Assembly (NCBI RefSeq): GCF_020131355.1
Contig: NZ_JAHLEL010000020.1
Location: 62,001-126,000, forward strand
DNA: 64,000 nucleotides
From: Pseudonocardia sp. ICBG1293
GTDB taxonomy: Bacteria > Actinomycetota > Actinomycetes > Mycobacteriales > Pseudonocardiaceae
Reading direction: 5' to 3'
Shown here: piece by piece, positions 42,078 to 52,375 of the stretch
Layout: every line of letters begins with the position of its first letter
How positions within the stretch are numbered: the first letter of the stretch is position 1
The notes under the pieces: generated by a model
What the model was told of the DNA's origin: nothing
Seen by the model: the letters and a program-made list of their open reading frames with translations, nothing else
Databases searched by the model: none
Position numbers and translations under genes: made by a program

Positions 42078-42488
42078 TCAGTGCCAGGGCTCGACCCGGC
42101 CGATGACCGTCCCCCCACGGACCGCGCCGGGCTCGGCCACCCGCACGGTGAACGTCCCCAGCGCGAGGAAGCGCAGGGTGACCGTGCCCCCGGCGCTGAC
42201 GTCGACGGCGCGGCCCTGCTCGGGGACCAGCACCCGGCGCGCGACGTCGCTGCCGACGGTGAGCACCACCGTCGTCCCCCGGCGCACCCGCACCGTCGGG
42301 ACCGCGGGATCGGGCCGGGTCGCGGAGTGGTCGAAGCGGACCGGGGTCAGCCCGTGCGCGTCGGCGGAGGCGGCGACGGTCGGGCCCGCGGCGACGGTGC
42401 CCGCCGTCGACCCGGCCGCACCGCAGCCCGCGGCGGCCGGGGAGAGGACGAGCACCCCGGCGAGCAGCAGCCGGGCCGGTCTCCGCAT
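42078..42488 (-). CDS. small lipoprotein with cupredoxin-like domain
   Basis: A 136-aa exported protein. The signal peptide is MRRPARLLLAGVLVLSP with an AAGC-type lipobox. The mature domain is a short beta-sandwich (VRVRRGTTVVLTVGSDVARRVLVPEQGRAVDVSAGGTVTLRFLALGTFTVRV pattern) that resembles cupredoxin/EfeO-type domains, but the typical Cys/His copper ligands are not evident. Electron transfer is therefore not assured. It ends 14 bp from the convergent TetR stop. Confidence 0.72.
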   Translation of the reverse strand: MRRPARLLLAGVLVLSPAAAGCGAAGSTAGTVAAGPTVAASADAHGLTPVRFDHSATRPDPAVPTVRVRRGTTVVLTVGSDVARRVLVPEQGRAVDVSAGGTVTLRFLALGTFTVRVAEPGAVRGGTVIGRVEPWH

Positions 42489-42563
42489 GCCTCCATGCTG
42501 CCGGATGCGCGGTCGAGGACCCCGCCCGGTGCACCCGTTCGTGGCATTCGGCACGATCGGGTC

Positions 42564-44402
42564 GTGAGCCCGCACCCCAGCGCCCCCGTTCCCCCGACGC
42601 TCTTCGACGACGAGCGCGAGCAGCGCTGGCGGTCCCGGTTCACCGCGGTGCGCATGTCGCGTCCGGGCTGGGCACGCGACGCACCGGCCCGCTCGGTCTA
42701 CGTGTCCAACGCGACCGGCACCTTCGAGATCCACGCCTGGGACCGCGGGTCCGGGGAGCACCGTCAGGTCACCGACCGGCGCAACGGCACCACCTCGGCC
42801 GTGCTGCCCCCCGACGGCGAGCAGGTGTGGTGGTTCGCCGACACCGACGGCGACGAGTTCGGCCACTGGGTCGCCCAGCCGTGGTCGTCCGGTCCGGGCA
42901 CCGACACGGTGCCCGCCGTCCCCGGCGTCGGCGACGGGTACCCGGCCGGTCTGGAGATCGGCCGTCGCGTCACCGCCGTCGGGGTGTCCACCGACGAGGG
43001 CACCGTCCTGTCGGTGCACGAGCGCGGCTCGGGGACCGGCGCCCGCGAGATCTACCGGCACACCGAGGACGCCGGCGTCGGCGCCCTGTCCGAGGACGAG
43101 ACGTTCCTCGCGATCTCGCACTCCGAGCACGGCGACTCGCGGCACCCGTCGCTGCGGGTGCTCGACGTCGCCACCGGGGACGTCGTCGCCGAGCTGCACG
43201 ACGGCCCCGGCCGGGGTCTCGCCGCGCTGGAGTTCTCGCCCCTCGCCGGGGACCAGCGGCTGCTCGTCGGGCACGAGCGCCGCGGCCGCGACGAGCTGCT
43301 GGTCTGGGACCCGACCACCGGGGAGGTCACCGAGCTCGTGGTCGACCTGCCCGGCGAGCTCGTCGGCGGGTTCGTCCCGGACGCCTCGGCGCTGCTGGTC
43401 GCCCACACCCACGCCGCCCGTACCCGGCTGCACCGCTACGACCTCGCCTCCGGCGCGCTGACCGAGCTGGCGACCGCGCCCGGCTGCGTCGGCTCCGCCG
43501 AGGTCCGCGACGACGGCACGGTGGAGTACTCCGCGTCGTCCGCGGCCACGCCGTCGCAGATCCGGGCGCTGCGCCCGGACGGCACCGACGAGGTGCTGGT
43601 CGCCCCGCCCGGGGAGCGCCCGCCCGGCTCGGTCGCGGTGCGCGACGTGTGGACCGACGGCCCCGGCGGCGCCGTGCACAGCCTCGTCGCCGAGGCACCG
43701 CGCACCGGCGACGGCCCGGCCCCCGCGGTGTTCGTGCTGCACGGCGGCCCGCACGCCGCCGACGAGGACCGCTTCGACGCCGGCCGCGCCACCTGGGTGG
43801 AGGCGGGGTTCACCGTCGTCGAGGTGAACTACCGCGGTTCCACCGGGTACGGGTCTGCCTGGCGGGACGCGATCGAGGGCCGCCCCGGGCTGACCGAGCT
43901 GGCCGACGTCGCCGCGGTGCAGGACGCGCTGGTCGCCGACGGCACCGTCGACCCGGCCCGCTGCGTGGTCGACGGCTGGTCCTGGGGCGGGTACCTGTCG
44001 CTGCTCGCGGCGGGCACGCAGCCGCAGCGGTGGGCCGCCGCCGTCGCCGGGGTGCCGGTGGCCGACTACGTCGCCGCCTACGCCGACGAGATGGAGCAGC
44101 TGCGCTCGTTCGACCGGGCGCTGTTCGGCGGATCCCCCGACGAGCTGCCCGACCTGTACCGGGAGGCCTCGCCGCTGACCTACGTCGACGAGGTCCGGGT
44201 GCCGGTGCTGGTGCTGGCCGGGGAGAACGACCCGCGCTGCCCGATCCGGCAGATCGACAACTACCTGGATGCGCTGGCGGCGCGCGGGGACGTGACCTAC
44301 GAGGTCAGCCGGTTCGACGCCGGGCACGGCTCGCTGGTGGTGTCCGACCAGCTCGACCTGATCGCGACCGAGGTCGACTTCGTCCGCCGCGCACTGGGCT
44401 GA
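42564..44402 (+). CDS. S9-family prolyl-oligopeptidase-like peptidase
   Basis: A 612-aa cytoplasmic serine peptidase. The N-terminal part is a beta-propeller of repeated strand units (for example EIHAWDRGSGEHRQVTDRRNG, LLVWDPTTGEVTELVVDLPG). The C-terminal alpha/beta-hydrolase domain starts near residue 385 with VFVLHGGPHAADEDRFD. The nucleophile is Ser473 in GWSWGGY, the acid is Asp in LAGENDPRCPI, and His is in DAGHGSLVV. The GTG at 42564 is the first in-frame start before the propeller. It likely cleaves short peptides. Its stop is 1 bp from the convergent ArsC-like stop. Confidence 0.92.
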   Translation: MSPHPSAPVPPTLFDDEREQRWRSRFTAVRMSRPGWARDAPARSVYVSNATGTFEIHAWDRGSGEHRQVTDRRNGTTSAVLPPDGEQVWWFADTDGDEFGHWVAQPWSSGPGTDTVPAVPGVGDGYPAGLEIGRRVTAVGVSTDEGTVLSVHERGSGTGAREIYRHTEDAGVGALSEDETFLAISHSEHGDSRHPSLRVLDVATGDVVAELHDGPGRGLAALEFSPLAGDQRLLVGHERRGRDELLVWDPTTGEVTELVVDLPGELVGGFVPDASALLVAHTHAARTRLHRYDLASGALTELATAPGCVGSAEVRDDGTVEYSASSAATPSQIRALRPDGTDEVLVAPPGERPPGSVAVRDVWTDGPGGAVHSLVAEAPRTGDGPAPAVFVLHGGPHAADEDRFDAGRATWVEAGFTVVEVNYRGSTGYGSAWRDAIEGRPGLTELADVAAVQDALVADGTVDPARCVVDGWSWGGYLSLLAAGTQPQRWAAAVAGVPVADYVAAYADEMEQLRSFDRALFGGSPDELPDLYREASPLTYVDEVRVPVLVLAGENDPRCPIRQIDNYLDALAARGDVTYEVSRFDAGHGSLVVSDQLDLIATEVDFVRRALG

Positions 44403-44403
44403 C

Positions 44404-44757
44404 TCATGACGTCGGGCCGTCGAGCAGCCCCAGCACGTTCTCCGGCGGCCTGCCCACGACGGCCCGGTCCCCGTCGATCACCACGGGCCGCTCGATGAGC
44501 CTCGGCTCGGCCGCCAGCGCGTCGAGCAGGGTGTCCCGGTCGGCACCGGCGAGGCCCTGCTCCCCGAACGCGGGCTCGCCGGTGCGGGTGATCGCGAGCG
44601 GGTCCTCGGTGCCCAGCGCGGCCAGCGCCCGCTCCAGCTCGGCGCGGGTCGGCGGGTCGTCGAGGTAGCGGCGCACCGTCGGTTCGACGCCGCGGTCGGT
44701 CAGCAGCGCGAGGGCGGCGCGGCTCTTCGAGCAGCGCGGGTTGTGCCAGATCTCCAC
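44404..44757 (-). CDS. ArsC/Spx-family thioredoxin-fold protein (glutaredoxin-type arsenate reductase)
   Basis: A 117-aa thioredoxin-fold protein. The active Cys is in HNPRCSKSRAAL (Cys9), and the conserved Arg-Pro is in RLIERPVVI. This is the ArsC-type family that uses glutathione/glutaredoxin-like thiols in proteobacteria. In actinobacteria, which make mycothiol, the in vivo role is less sure, and no other ars genes are nearby. It may be a stress thiol-reductase. Confidence 0.85.
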   Translation of the reverse strand: MEIWHNPRCSKSRAALALLTDRGVEPTVRRYLDDPPTRAELERALAALGTEDPLAITRTGEPAFGEQGLAGADRDTLLDALAAEPRLIERPVVIDGDRAVVGRPPENVLGLLDGPTS

Positions 44758-44777
44758 GCACCGAGCCTAGGACGTAC

Positions 44778-44809
44778 GACGGCCCCGGGGGGCGTCCCCC
44801 GGGGCCGTC
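44778..44809 (-). terminator. catalase terminator
   Basis: Perfect 14-bp arms GACGGCCCCGGGGG and complement with a 4-nt loop, 20 bp past the catalase stop. Confidence 0.75.
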
Positions 44810-44828
44810 GGCCGGTACGCGGAAGGAG

Positions 44829-46286
44829 TCAGCCGCCGTTGCGGACGGCCTGCTCGATCCGGTCGCCGATGTTCTTGTCGACGTTGCGCCAGTACTCGAA
44901 GGCGCGCTGCAGGATCGGCTCGGTCACGCCGTCGAGCAGGTGACCCGCGACGTTGCCGACGAACCGCTCCCGGGCGGCGTCGTCGAACACCTCGCGGACC
45001 ATGATCCCGGCCTGGCCCCAGTCGTCGTCGGACTCGCGCAGCGTGTACGCGCTGCGGACCATGTCCCCGTCGGCGTACCAGAGGGCCTCCGAGACCCGCT
45101 TCGGGTCGGCGGCCGGGCCTCCGTAGGAGTTGGGCGCGTAGATCGGGTCGCGGGTGTTCGCGATCCGCATGGCGCCGTCCTTCTGGTAGTTGTTCACCTC
45201 GCTGCGCGGCGCGTTGACCGGGATCTGCTTGTAGTTGACCCCGAGCCGGGCCCGGTGGGCGTCGGCGTAGGAGAACCCGCGGGCGAGCAGCATCTTGTCC
45301 GGCGAGAGCCCGGTGCCGGGCACCAGGTTGTTCGGCTCGAACGCGGCCTGCTCCATCTCGGCGTGGTAGTCCTCGACGTTGCGGTCCAGCGTCAGCTTCC
45401 CGACCTTGATCAGCGGGTAGTCGCTGTGCGGCCACACCTTGGTGAGGTCGAACGGGTTGTACCGGTAGGTCTTCGCGTCGGCGAACGGCATGACCTGCAC
45501 GTACAGCGTCCACGACGGGTGGTTGCCCGCCTCGATCTCGTTGTACAGGTCGGCCTGGTGATAGTCGGGGTCGGAGCCCGCCAGGGTGTCGGCCTCGTCC
45601 TGGGTCAGGCTCTCCACGCCCTGGTCGGACTTGAAGTGGTACTTCACCCAGACCAGCTCGCCGGCCTCGTTGATCCAGCTGTAGGTGTGGCTGGAGTAGC
45701 CGTTCATCTGCCGCCAGGTCTTCGGGATGCCCCGGTCACCCATCAGCCAGGTGACCTGGTGCGCCGACTCCGGCGAGAGCGTCCAGAAGTCCCACTGCAT
45801 GTCGTGGTCGCGCAGGTTGTTCGCGACGCGGCGCTTCTGGCTGCGGATGAAGTGCTGGAACTTCATCGGGTCGCGGACGAAGAAGACCGGCGTGTTGTTG
45901 CCGACCATGTCCCAGTTGCCCTCGGTCGTCCACAGCTTCAGCGAGAAGCCGCGCGGGTCGCGCCAGGTGTCGGGGCTGCCCCGCTCCCCGGCGACGGTCG
46001 AGAACCGGATGACGCCGCGGGACTCCACGCCGGGCTGCAGGAACGCGGCCTTGGTGTACTGCGAGACGTCCTCGGTGGTCTCGAACCGCGCGAACGCCCC
46101 ACCGCCCTTCGCGTGCGGCTGCCGCTCCGGGATGCGCTCCCGGTTGAAGTTCGCCATCTGCTCGATGAGGTAGTGGTCGTTGAGCAGCGGCGGGCCGTCC
46201 GGACCGATGGTCAGCGAGTGCTCGTCGCTGGCGACCGGGCTGCCGGAGTCCGTGGTGGTGGGCTTGGGCTGGTGCGACGTGGTCAC
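44829..46286 (-). CDS. katA: monofunctional heme catalase
   Basis: A 485-aa small-subunit catalase that dismutates H2O2. The distal His is in the [15 protein letters not shown] block, the distal Asn is in [13 protein letters not shown], and the proximal heme-ligand Tyr is in [14 protein letters not shown]. The C-terminus ([23 protein letters not shown]) is typical of clade 3 catalases. GTG 46286 is preceded by a strong GAGGAGG. Divergent from the MFS gene, with 198 bp between them. Confidence 0.95.
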   Translation of the reverse strand: MTTSHQPKPTTTDSGSPVASDEHSLTIGPDGPPLLNDHYLIEQMANFNRERIPERQPHAKGGGAFARFETTEDVSQYTKAAFLQPGVESRGVIRFSTVAGERGSPDTWRDPRGFSLKLWTTEGNWDMVGNNTPVFFVRDPMKFQHFIRSQKRRVANNLRDHDMQWDFWTLSPESAHQVTWLMGDRGIPKTWRQMNGYSSHTYSWINEAGELVWVKYHFKSDQGVESLTQDEADTLAGSDPDYHQADLYNEIEAGNHPSWTLYVQVMPFADAKTYRYNPFDLTKVWPHSDYPLIKVGKLTLDRNVEDYHAEMEQAAFEPNNLVPGTGLSPDKMLLARGFSYADAHRARLGVNYKQIPVNAPRSEVNNYQKDGAMRIANTRDPIYAPNSYGGPAADPKRVSEALWYADGDMVRSAYTLRESDDDWGQAGIMVREVFDDAARERFVGNVAGHLLDGVTEPILQRAFEYWRNVDKNIGDRIEQAVRNGG

Positions 46287-46484
46287 GGCCGAGCCTCCTC
46301 GTGCGCGTGGTGGGTGGGGCGGGCGAGTGGTTGCTCGCCTGTCGACCGGGACGTGCCCGCGCGGACGCGGACGCGTGGTGGTCGGCGGTGTGTTCGGTCC
46401 CCTGGGACTTTCCCCGGAGGTCGCGGCCGAAACACCGGTGGAACCGGTGCGCGACGACGGCGGCCCGCGGGTCAGGATGGGGTC

Positions 46485-47678
46485 GTGCCCGACAGCGCTG
46501 CCACCGCACCCCGCGCCGGCCTCGGCGCGTTCGCCGACGTGCTGCGCCTGCCCGGGGTCGGTGCGATCACCGCCATCGGCATGGCCGCCCGGGTCCCCGC
46601 GACGGCCGTGGGCGTCACGCTGACCCTGCACACCGTCACCACACTGGGGCACGGCTACGCCGCCGCCGGGCTCGTCGCCGCCGCCGTCCCCACCGGGATG
46701 GCCATCGGAGCCCCGCTGCTGGGCACGGTCCTCGACCGTCGCGGGTTGCGCCCGGTGCTGGCGCTGACGATGGCCGCGGGCCTGCTGTTCTGGTCGGTCG
46801 CGCCGGTGCTCGGCTACGCCGGCCTGCTCGGCGCCGCGTTCGTCGCCGGCATCCTGACGCTCCCGGTGTTCTCCCTGGTCCGCCAGGTCATCGCCGCCGC
46901 CGTCCCGGCCGGACGGCGCCGTCCCGCGTTCGCGCTGGACTCGATGACGGTCGAGATCTCCTACATGACCGGGCCGGCCGTCGGGTCGCTGCTGACCGTG
47001 TGGCTGGGGTCGGCGACGACGATGCGGGTGATCGGCGCCGGGTTCGTCCTGGCCGGGATCGCACTGTGGTGGCTGGACCCCCCGGTCCGCGCCGACGGCG
47101 GGGACACCACCCGGGCCGGTCCCCGCCCACCGCTGGGTAGCTGGCTGACCCGGCCGCTGGTCGGGGCGCTGCTGGCGGTGACCGCCGCGGTGGTCGCGAT
47201 CATGGGCACCGAGTTCGCCTTCATCGCCGCCCTCACCTCCTCCGGACAGGCCTGGGCGATCGCCGTGGTCAACGCCGTCTGGTGCCTGGCGTCGCTGGTC
47301 GGCGGGTTCCTCTACGGCAGTGCCCGCCGCGGCCTGCCGCTGCCGGTGCTGCTCGCCGGCCTCGGGCTGGCGACGCTCCCGGCCGCCCTGGCCTGGTCGT
47401 GGTGGAGCCTGCTGTTCCTGCTGCTCCCCGCCGGCCTGGCCACGGCGTCGACGCTCGCGGCGGGCAGCGCCGCGATCGGCGACCTCGCACCCGACCGGGT
47501 ACGCGGTCTGGTCACCGGCCTGCAGGGCTCCGCGACGACGCTCGGCATCGCGATCGCGACCCCGCTGGCGGGGGCGCTGGTCGACGCGGCCTCCCCCGCC
47601 GTCGCGATACTGGCCTGCGGGTCGGTCGCGGTCGTCGCGGCCGCGGTGGCGGCACCGCTGCTGCGCGCCCGCACCTGA
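46485..47678 (+). CDS. MFS transporter, 12 helices
   Basis: A 397-aa major facilitator with about 12 membrane helices. The loop 2-3 motif is [15 protein letters not shown], and a second half-motif follows in the [12 protein letters not shown] region. The strong Pro/Gly/Ala helices and lack of a large cytoplasmic insertion fit a drug/metabolite exporter of the actinobacterial YbfB/CynX-like type. The substrate is unknown. GTG 46485 is the first good start after the divergent catalase promoter. Confidence 0.88.
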   Translation: MPDSAATAPRAGLGAFADVLRLPGVGAITAIGMAARVPATAVGVTLTLHTVTTLGHGYAAAGLVAAAVPTGMAIGAPLLGTVLDRRGLRPVLALTMAAGLLFWSVAPVLGYAGLLGAAFVAGILTLPVFSLVRQVIAAAVPAGRRRPAFALDSMTVEISYMTGPAVGSLLTVWLGSATTMRVIGAGFVLAGIALWWLDPPVRADGGDTTRAGPRPPLGSWLTRPLVGALLAVTAAVVAIMGTEFAFIAALTSSGQAWAIAVVNAVWCLASLVGGFLYGSARRGLPLPVLLAGLGLATLPAALAWSWWSLLFLLLPAGLATASTLAAGSAAIGDLAPDRVRGLVTGLQGSATTLGIAIATPLAGALVDAASPAVAILACGSVAVVAAAVAAPLLRART

Positions 47679-47973
47679 CGGCCCGCTCGCCCGGTCACCG
47701 CCCGCCACCGCGCCCCGCCACACCACGCCCGGCACCGCCGCGCCCCGCCACACCGGGCCGGGCTCTCCGGGCGCCCCGCGACCCGCGTCGGCGTCACCGA
47801 GATGCACCTCGGCGGGCCCGGAGGATCCACGAATCCCCCTGAGCCGCATCCCGACGGGTGAACGGTCGGCCAGCGGTCGCGCAAGCCGGACGCTGAGAGC
47901 GTCCACAGACGATCAGCGCAGAGCACCGTCCGGACGCGGCGGCCGGGTGTGCCGCTCGGGCAGACTGGACCGA

Positions 47974-48993
47974 GTGAGCGCACCGCCCCACCCCGACTCC
48001 GAGACCCAGCCCATCCCCCGTGGGCAGCCCCGTCGCCGGGTCGGCCGGGTGCGCTGGGGGTTCGCGCTGCTCCTCGGCGCCGGTGCCGCGCTCGTGACGC
48101 TGCCCGATCTGGTCGGTCTCGACGCACGATCGCCGTTCGCGCAGGTCATCGCGTTCCGGCCGCTGATGGTCGCGGCGCTCGGCGTGCTGGTGGTGATCGG
48201 CCTGCTGGTGACGCTCGCCGCCCGCCGGTTCTGGCCGGTGCCGGTCGTCCTCGCGCTGGTCGCGCTGGTCGGGGCGGCGATGGTGCTCCCCCGCACCGTG
48301 GCGGGCCCCGCGCCCACCGGCGGGACCCCGCTGAAGGTGCTGGCGCTCAACGTCTACGAGGGCAACGCCGACGCCGAGTCCCTCGCCGCGCTGGTCGCCG
48401 CGGAGAACCCCGACGTCGTCTCGATCCCGGAGGCGGGCGGTCGCTACGAGAGCCGGATCGCCCCGTTGCTGGAGCCGCTGGGCTACCGGACGGCGGCCAG
48501 CGTCGACCGGGGCGACCGGGACGTCACCGGCAACACGGTGGCCTGGGCGGACCGGCTCGGCGACGTCCGCACCCGGATCGGCAAGGACGTCCGCTTCGAC
48601 TACATCGAGATCACCGGCGGTGGCCTGGGCGAGCTGCGGTTCGTCGCGTTCCACTCGGTCGCGCCGGTGCCCCGCTCGGTCGGCCGGTGGCGCACGGACC
48701 TCGAGACCGTCGCGAAGTGGTGCTCCGGGCCGACCCCCGCGGTCGTCGCGGGCGACTTCAACGCCAGCCTCGACCACTCCGTGTTCCGGGACGCGATCCG
48801 CGGGTGCGGCGACGCGGGCTCGGCCACCGGCAACGGGCTCGCCGGGACCTGGCCGACCTGGGCGCCGTCCTGGCTGGGGCCGCAGATCGACCACATCGTC
48901 TACACCGGCGGGATCGGCGCCGAGTCCTTCGCGACGCACCTGGTGCCGGGCACCGACCACCGCGCCATCGTGTCGACGCTGCGCCTGCCGTAG
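47974..48993 (+). CDS. membrane-anchored endonuclease/exonuclease/phosphatase-family hydrolase
   Basis: A 339-aa protein. Three membrane helices fill the first 100 residues (GFALLLGAGAALVTL, FRPLMVAALGVLVVIGLLVTLAA, PVPVVLALVALVGAAMVLP), then an extracytoplasmic EEP domain: VLALNVYEGNADAESLAALV, ENPDVVSIPEAG, VVAGDFNASLDHSVF, IDHIVYTGG, GTDHRAIV. All catalytic Asp/His/Asn motifs are present. Such proteins can hydrolyse phospholipids, extracellular DNA or sugar phosphates. Specificity is unknown. Confidence 0.88.
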   Translation: MSAPPHPDSETQPIPRGQPRRRVGRVRWGFALLLGAGAALVTLPDLVGLDARSPFAQVIAFRPLMVAALGVLVVIGLLVTLAARRFWPVPVVLALVALVGAAMVLPRTVAGPAPTGGTPLKVLALNVYEGNADAESLAALVAAENPDVVSIPEAGGRYESRIAPLLEPLGYRTAASVDRGDRDVTGNTVAWADRLGDVRTRIGKDVRFDYIEITGGGLGELRFVAFHSVAPVPRSVGRWRTDLETVAKWCSGPTPAVVAGDFNASLDHSVFRDAIRGCGDAGSATGNGLAGTWPTWAPSWLGPQIDHIVYTGGIGAESFATHLVPGTDHRAIVSTLRLP

Positions 48994-49000
48994 CCCGCAC

Positions 49001-49047
49001 ACGACGACGGCCGCCGCCCGGGCATCCGGGACGGCGGCCGTCGTCGT
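49001..49047. terminator. bidirectional terminator, EEP hydrolase / asd
   Basis: Perfect 16-bp arms (49001-49016 and 49032-49047) with inner CCCGG/CCGGG pairing, between convergent stops 48993 and 49061. Confidence 0.8.
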
Positions 49048-49060
49048 GGAACGGGAGGGG

Positions 49061-50134
49061 TCAGCCTGCCGCGGCCACCGTCTCGGCGACCTCGTAGGTG
49101 TTGAGCGCCGCGCCCTTGCGCAGGTTGTCCCCGCACACGAACAGCTCCAGGGTGTTCGGGAAGTCCAGCGACTGCCGGATCCGGCCCACCACGGTCGGGT
49201 CCCCGCCGACGGCGTCGGCCGGGGTCGGCCACTCACCGGCGGCCGGGTCGTCCTTGACGACGATCGTCGGCTGCGCGCCGAGGACCTTGCGGGCCGCGTC
49301 CACCGCGACCTCCGAGGAGAACGTCGCGTGGATCGCCAGCGCGTGCGTGGTGACCACCGGGACGCGCACGCACGTCGCGGAGACCTTGAGTTCCGGGATC
49401 CCGAGGATCTTGCGGGACTCGTTGCGGACCTTCAGCTCCTCCGAGGACCAGCCGTCGTCCTTGAGCGAGCCGGCCCACGGCACGACGTTGAGCGCCAGCG
49501 GCGCCGGGAACGGCGAGTCGCCGCCGACCGGGATCCCGGCCTCGGTCAGGACGGCCGCGACGTCACCGGAGGCCTTGCCGAGGTCCTTGCCCGCCACCGC
49601 GGACAGCTCGGCCTGCAGCTGGTCGATTCCGGGCTGGCCGGCACCGGACGCGGCCTGGTACGACGACACGACCAGCGCCTCGAGCCCGAACTCGCGGTGC
49701 AGCGCACCCATCGCCGCCATCATCGACAGCGTCGTGCAGTTCGGGTTCGCGATGATGCCCTTGGGCCGCTCGGTCACCTTCTCCGGGTTCACCTCGGGCA
49801 CCACGAGCGGGACCTCGGGGTCCATCCGGAAGGCGCCGGAGTTGTCGACGGCGATCGCGCCGCGGGAGGCGGCGATCGGCGCCCACTCCGCGGAGACCTC
49901 GTCGGGCACGTCGAACATCGCGATGTCGACGCCGTCGAAGACCTCGGGCTTGAGCTCCAGGACGGTGATGTCCTGGCCGCGGACCGTCAGCACCTTGCCG
50001 GCGCTGCGGGCCGAGGCGATCAGGCGGATCTCGCCCCACGGCACCGACTCGCGGGAGTCGATGATCTCGATCATGGTGGTGCCGACGGCACCGGTCGCGC
50101 CGACGAGCGCGAGAACGGGCTTGTCCATCGCCAT
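49061..50134 (-). CDS. asd: aspartate-semialdehyde dehydrogenase
   Basis: A 357-aa enzyme that reduces aspartyl-phosphate to aspartate semialdehyde with NADPH, the branch to Lys, Thr, Met and diaminopimelate. The NADP motif is [14 protein letters not shown], the catalytic Cys is in ANPNCTTLS, and the substrate Arg/His region is [19 protein letters not shown] 50134 or 50128. It lies 6 bp after the ask stop, so the two genes form the classical ask-asd operon. Confidence 0.96.
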   Translation of the reverse strand: MAMDKPVLALVGATGAVGTTMIEIIDSRESVPWGEIRLIASARSAGKVLTVRGQDITVLELKPEVFDGVDIAMFDVPDEVSAEWAPIAASRGAIAVDNSGAFRMDPEVPLVVPEVNPEKVTERPKGIIANPNCTTLSMMAAMGALHREFGLEALVVSSYQAASGAGQPGIDQLQAELSAVAGKDLGKASGDVAAVLTEAGIPVGGDSPFPAPLALNVVPWAGSLKDDGWSSEELKVRNESRKILGIPELKVSATCVRVPVVTTHALAIHATFSSEVAVDAARKVLGAQPTIVVKDDPAAGEWPTPADAVGGDPTVVGRIRQSLDFPNTLELFVCGDNLRKGAALNTYEVAETVAAAG

Positions 50135-50140
50135 GTCAGC

Positions 50141-51406
50141 TCACCGGCCCGTTCCGGCGGCGACCACCGCGTCGTCCTCGGCGCCGAGCTCGAACGCCTC
50201 GTGCAGCGCCTGCACCGCGTCGTCCAGCTGGTCGGAGCGGCAGATCACCGAGATCCGGATCTCCGAGGTGTTCATGGTCTCGATGTTGATCCCGGCGTCG
50301 GAGAGCGCCTCGCAGAACTTCGCGGTGACGCCGGGGTGGTTGCGCATACCGGCGCCGACCAGCGAGACCTTGCCGATGTCGTTGTCGTAGATCAGCTCGG
50401 TGAACCCGATCTCGCCCTTCGCGCGCTCCAGCGCCGCGACGGCGGTGTCGCCGTCGGTGCGGGGCAGCGAGAAGGTGATGTCGGTCTTCTTGTCCGACAC
50501 GTTGGAGATGTTCTGCAGGACCATGTCGATGTTGATCTCCGCGTCGGCGACCGTGCGGAAGATCTTCGCCGCCATGCCGGGGGTGTCCGGCACCCCGGTG
50601 ACGGTGATCTTGCCCTCGGACCGGTCGTGGGCGACGCCGGTGATGATCGGATTCTCCAACGGGATCTCCTCGATCGAGCCGGAGACCAGGGTGCCCGGCT
50701 TGTCGTTGTAGGAACTGCGCACCCGCAGCGGGACGCCGTAGCGGCGGGCGTACTCGACGGCGCGCAGGTGGAGCACCTTCGCGCCGGACGCGGCGAGCTC
50801 GAGCATCTCCTCGTAGGTGACCGTCTCCAGCAGGCTGGCCCTGGACACGATCCGCGGGTCGGCGGTGTAGACGCCGTCGACGTCGGAGTAGATCTCGCAG
50901 ACGTCGGCGTTCAGCGCGGCCGCGAGCGCGACGGCGGTGGTGTCCGAGCCGCCGCGGCCCAGCGTGGTGATGTCGCGGGAGTCCGCGCTCATGCCCTGGA
51001 AGCCGGCGACGAGGACGATGTGGCCCTCGTCGAGGGCCTCGCGCAGCCGCCACGGGTTCACCTCGGTGATGCGGGCGTCACCGTGCTTCGAGGTGGTGAG
51101 CATGCCCGCCTGCGAGCCGGTGAACGACCGGGCCTCCGCGCCGAGGGCGTGGATCGCCATCGCGACGAGTGCGTTCGAGATCCGCTCACCGGAGGTGAGC
51201 AGCATGTCCATCTCCCGCAGCGGGGGCTTCGGGGAGATCTGCTCGGCGAGATCGGTCAGCTCGTCGGTGGTGTCCCCCATGGCGGACACGACGACGACGA
51301 CATCGTGGCCCTCCTTGCGGGTACGGACGATGCGCTCGGCGACCTTCTTGATCCGCTCCGCGTTCTCGACCGACGAACCGCCGTACTTCTGCACGACGAG
51401 GGCCAC
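50141..51406 (-). CDS. ask: aspartate kinase
   Basis: A 421-aa enzyme that phosphorylates aspartate in the first step of the Asp amino acid family. The N-terminal kinase domain has [33 protein letters not shown] and [13 protein letters not shown]. Two C-terminal ACT domains bind feedback inhibitors (Lys/Thr). In related actinobacteria an internal start produces a separate beta subunit from the ACT region; Met codons before [13 protein letters not shown] are candidates here. GTG 51406 is preceded by GGAGG. A putative promoter lies at 51508-51537. Confidence 0.96.
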   Translation of the reverse strand: MALVVQKYGGSSVENAERIKKVAERIVRTRKEGHDVVVVVSAMGDTTDELTDLAEQISPKPPLREMDMLLTSGERISNALVAMAIHALGAEARSFTGSQAGMLTTSKHGDARITEVNPWRLREALDEGHIVLVAGFQGMSADSRDITTLGRGGSDTTAVALAAALNADVCEIYSDVDGVYTADPRIVSRASLLETVTYEEMLELAASGAKVLHLRAVEYARRYGVPLRVRSSYNDKPGTLVSGSIEEIPLENPIITGVAHDRSEGKITVTGVPDTPGMAAKIFRTVADAEINIDMVLQNISNVSDKKTDITFSLPRTDGDTAVAALERAKGEIGFTELIYDNDIGKVSLVGAGMRNHPGVTAKFCEALSDAGINIETMNTSEIRISVICRSDQLDDAVQALHEAFELGAEDDAVVAAGTGR

Positions 51407-51507
51407 GCCGACCTCCAATCCTGGCTCCGCGGCGGGAGCCGTCGGGTGCTCTCTCTTCGACCGCCGGGATGCGCAGGTGACGCATCGGCGGCGCTGGTCG
51501 GAACGGA

Positions 51508-51537
51508 ACAGTACCGGCGAGCACCGCCCGTTTTCAG
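51508..51537 (-). promoter_or_regulatory. putative ask-asd promoter
   Basis: On the minus strand CTGAAA and TACTGT are 18 bp apart, giving a -35/-10 pair about 95 bp upstream of the ask GTG. Weak -35 match. Confidence 0.35.
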
Positions 51538-51639
51538 GATCTGGACGGTCACCGATGACCCAGACCACACGGGCTCGCCCACCGGCCCCGTGCTCGGGTA
51601 TGCGCGCGCGCCGCACGCACCGGACCGGACCGGGGGTGC

Positions 51640-52167
51640 TCAGGCGCCGACGGTCTGCCGCCTCCCGCGGTGCCGCCTTACCGCGTCGGTGTTCCCGCAG
51701 CGTGCGCTGCAGTACCGCTGTCTGCCGTTGCGCGAGACGTCGGCGTAGACGCGGTCGCAGCCCGGGGCGGCGCACCGGCCGAGCCGGTCCATCCCCCGGG
51801 TCGCCAGATGGGTGGCGGTGCCGGTCGCGAGCAGGGCCCGCAGCACCCCGGCCAGGCCCAGGCCGTCGTCGCGGTGGTGCAGGTGCCAGTGGCCGTCGTG
51901 GTCGGTGAGCCGCGGCGGCCCGGTCGACTCGGCGAGCAGGACGTTGAGCAGCCGTGCCCGCTCCGCGCCGGGTGCGGCGTCGACCACCTCCTCCCACCGG
52001 CGCAGGAAGTCCCGTACGGCGGGCAGGTCGGCGGCGACCGGCTGCCAGTCACGGGTCACCCCGGCGGCGAGGCAGCGCTCCACCAGCTCCCCGGTCGAGG
52101 AGGGCGGTGCGTTCACCAGGTCGGTCGCCAGCAGGACGGGATCCCGGCCGTAAGGGTTGATGTGCAC
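51640..52167 (-). CDS. CGNR zinc-finger regulator (ABATE domain)
   Basis: A 175-aa protein. The N-terminal ABATE-type domain ([36 protein letters not shown]) is followed by the CGNR zinc finger [15 protein letters not shown]...[17 protein letters not shown], where four Cys bind zinc and the CGN motif follows. These are stress-linked transcription regulators. GTG 52167 lies only 26 bp from the divergent mini-gene at 52194, so they share a promoter region; a TGTAAT/ATTACA element at about 52174-52180 could serve as -10 on both strands. Confidence 0.9.
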   Translation of the reverse strand: MHINPYGRDPVLLATDLVNAPPSSTGELVERCLAAGVTRDWQPVAADLPAVRDFLRRWEEVVDAAPGAERARLLNVLLAESTGPPRLTDHDGHWHLHHRDDGLGLAGVLRALLATGTATHLATRGMDRLGRCAAPGCDRVYADVSRNGRQRYCSARCGNTDAVRRHRGRRQTVGA

Positions 52168-52193
52168 AGAGCCATTACAGCAGCGTGGTCATC

Positions 52194-52361
52194 GTGAGCA
52201 CACCCCTGGACCACGAGTGGCGCACCACGTCCCGGCACCGCACCTCCGAGGGCGTGGTGCGCTACCAGCGCTGCCGGTGCGGCGCGTGGCGGATCCGGCT
52301 CGCCACCCCCCGCACCACCACCGTCGCGGTGAGCGCCGGACGCGTCCGGGCGGTCGGGTGA
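52194..52361 (+). CDS. 55-aa Cys-containing mini-protein, divergent from CGNR regulator
   Basis: Starts with GTG at 52194 and ends at TGA 52359-52361. Sequence features are DHEWRTTSRHRTSEGVVRY, then QRCRCGAWRIRL with a CxC pair followed by Gly-Ala-Trp, then a Thr-rich tail. The composition and WRTTSRHRTSEGVVRY/CxCG arrangement look like a small metal-binding or DNA-binding protein, and the gene lies head-to-head with the CGNR gene. Probably leaderless or nearly so: the ATTACAG -10-like element is about 10 nt upstream. Unknown function. Confidence 0.6.
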   Translation: MSTPLDHEWRTTSRHRTSEGVVRYQRCRCGAWRIRLATPRTTTVAVSAGRVRAVG

Positions 52362-52375
52362 GGAGCTCGCGGACG

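Noticed and set aside
42078..44327. 749-codon antisense frame opposite the S9 peptidase
   Set aside because: Only its last 136 codons (42078-42488) form a believable gene with a signal peptide; the rest is a shadow of the peptidase.
44404..44757. Arsenic-resistance operon
   Set aside because: Only an ArsC-like gene is present, with no arsR, arsB/acr3 or related gene near it.
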